Source: DAHUXT01 sp036273675 (lineage in GTDB: Bacteria > Chloroflexota > Ktedonobacteria > Ktedonobacterales > JADMIN01). Taken from it: a DNA stretch of 64,000 nucleotides. The stretch is from positions 32,749-96,748 of the forward strand of contig DASUHD010000142.1 in NCBI GenBank assembly GCA_036273675.1. The letters run 5' to 3'. The translations under genes were made by a program, and so were the position numbers. Shown in pieces: positions 63,891 to 64,000 of this stretch (positions are counted from its first letter, which is position 1; each line of letters begins with the position of its first letter). The notes beneath the pieces are model-generated. The model was not told the origin of the DNA, made no database searches, and saw only the letters and a list, made by a program, of their open reading frames with translations.

Positions 63891-63965
63891 GCGGGAGTGG
63901 CTCAGGGGTAGAGCATCTCCTTGCCAAGGAGAAGGTCGCGGGTTCGAATCCCGTCTCCCGCTCCA
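63891..63965 (+). tRNA. tRNA-Gly (anticodon GCC), CCA encoded
   Basis: A full cloverleaf: acceptor GCGGGAG/CTCCCGC, D arm with GGGGTA loop, anticodon stem TCTCC/GGAGA with loop TTGCCAA, and T arm GCGGG-TTCGAAT-CCCGT. The anticodon GCC (63923-63925) reads GGC and GGU. The discriminator base is T (63962) and the CCA end is in the gene. Confidence 0.95.
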
Positions 63966-63969
63966 TCGC

Positions 63970-64000
63970 GGCGACGTCGCCAAGTGGTAAGGCAAGGGTC
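63970..64000 (+). tRNA. tRNA, 5' part only, probably tRNA-Cys
   Basis: The sequence GGCGACGTCGCCAAGTGGTA at the right edge is the usual 5' half of a bacterial tRNA-Cys, including the D arm with GTGGTA. The anticodon lies outside the window, so the identity is inference. Confidence 0.6.

Overview
This window is from a GC-rich (about 60 %) bacterial chromosome, most likely Chloroflexota and probably class Ktedonobacteria. The evidence is a complete str-S10-spc ribosomal cluster, an RpoC with a long coiled-coil insertion, ribosomal proteins with long disordered tails, a MEDS-domain protein, a PspAB-HtpX pair, and many short extragenic hairpin repeats. The phylum call rests on protein style and gene content, not on a search.

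Positions 1-28,000 form one long minus-strand block of housekeeping genes. In transcription order it reads rpoB-rpoC-rpsL-rpsG-fusA-tuf, then rpsJ-rplC-rplD-rplW-rplB-rpsS-rplV-rpsC-rplP-rpmC-rpsQ, then rplN-rplX-rplE-rpsN-rpsH-rplF-rplR-rpsE-rpmD-rplO, and finally secY-adk-map-infA (infA runs off the left edge). It makes the transcription core, three quarters of the ribosomal proteins of these operons, the elongation factors, the Sec channel and N-terminal processing. A perfect hairpin after rplO and a near-consensus promoter before secY suggest secY-adk-map is a separate unit. rpoB has a long non-coding leader (about 0.9 kb) with promoters on both strands. It is not preceded by rplJ-rplL.

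Positions 29,000-43,900 hold a small helical protein, a Nudix hydrolase, a MEDS-domain sensor-like protein with a textbook sigma-A promoter and terminator, lysS (with an unusual motif 3), a polytopic membrane protein, recG, a metal-dependent amidohydrolase, a large glycosyltransferase-like membrane protein, a DUF4157 (eCIS-associated) protein, and argC-argB. The arg pair is preceded by a leader that looks like a transcription attenuator with an Arg-rich upstream ORF.

Positions 44,250-45,200 look like a transposase-less mobile element: 25-bp imperfect terminal inverted repeats, CTAG at both ends, and a cysteine-rich copper-storage-type gene as the only content. After it come an Eis-like acetyltransferase, an APH-family kinase carrying an in-frame repeat hairpin, a lactate-monooxygenase-like flavoenzyme with a small membrane protein, a promoter with three 11-bp repeats, HtpX and PspAB (cell-envelope stress), a second APH-like kinase, a single-domain response regulator and a PAP2 phosphatase with a PhoP-type triple repeat.

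Positions 55,280-64,000 contain an ECF sigma factor translationally coupled to an anti-sigma factor with an extracellular BNR-type region, a second ECF sigma factor coupled to an unknown 93-residue protein, a cupin, two membrane proteins, trxB, a HIT-family protein, a flavin monooxygenase, and the start of a tRNA cluster (Gly-GCC, then a truncated tRNA, probably Cys) behind a strong promoter.
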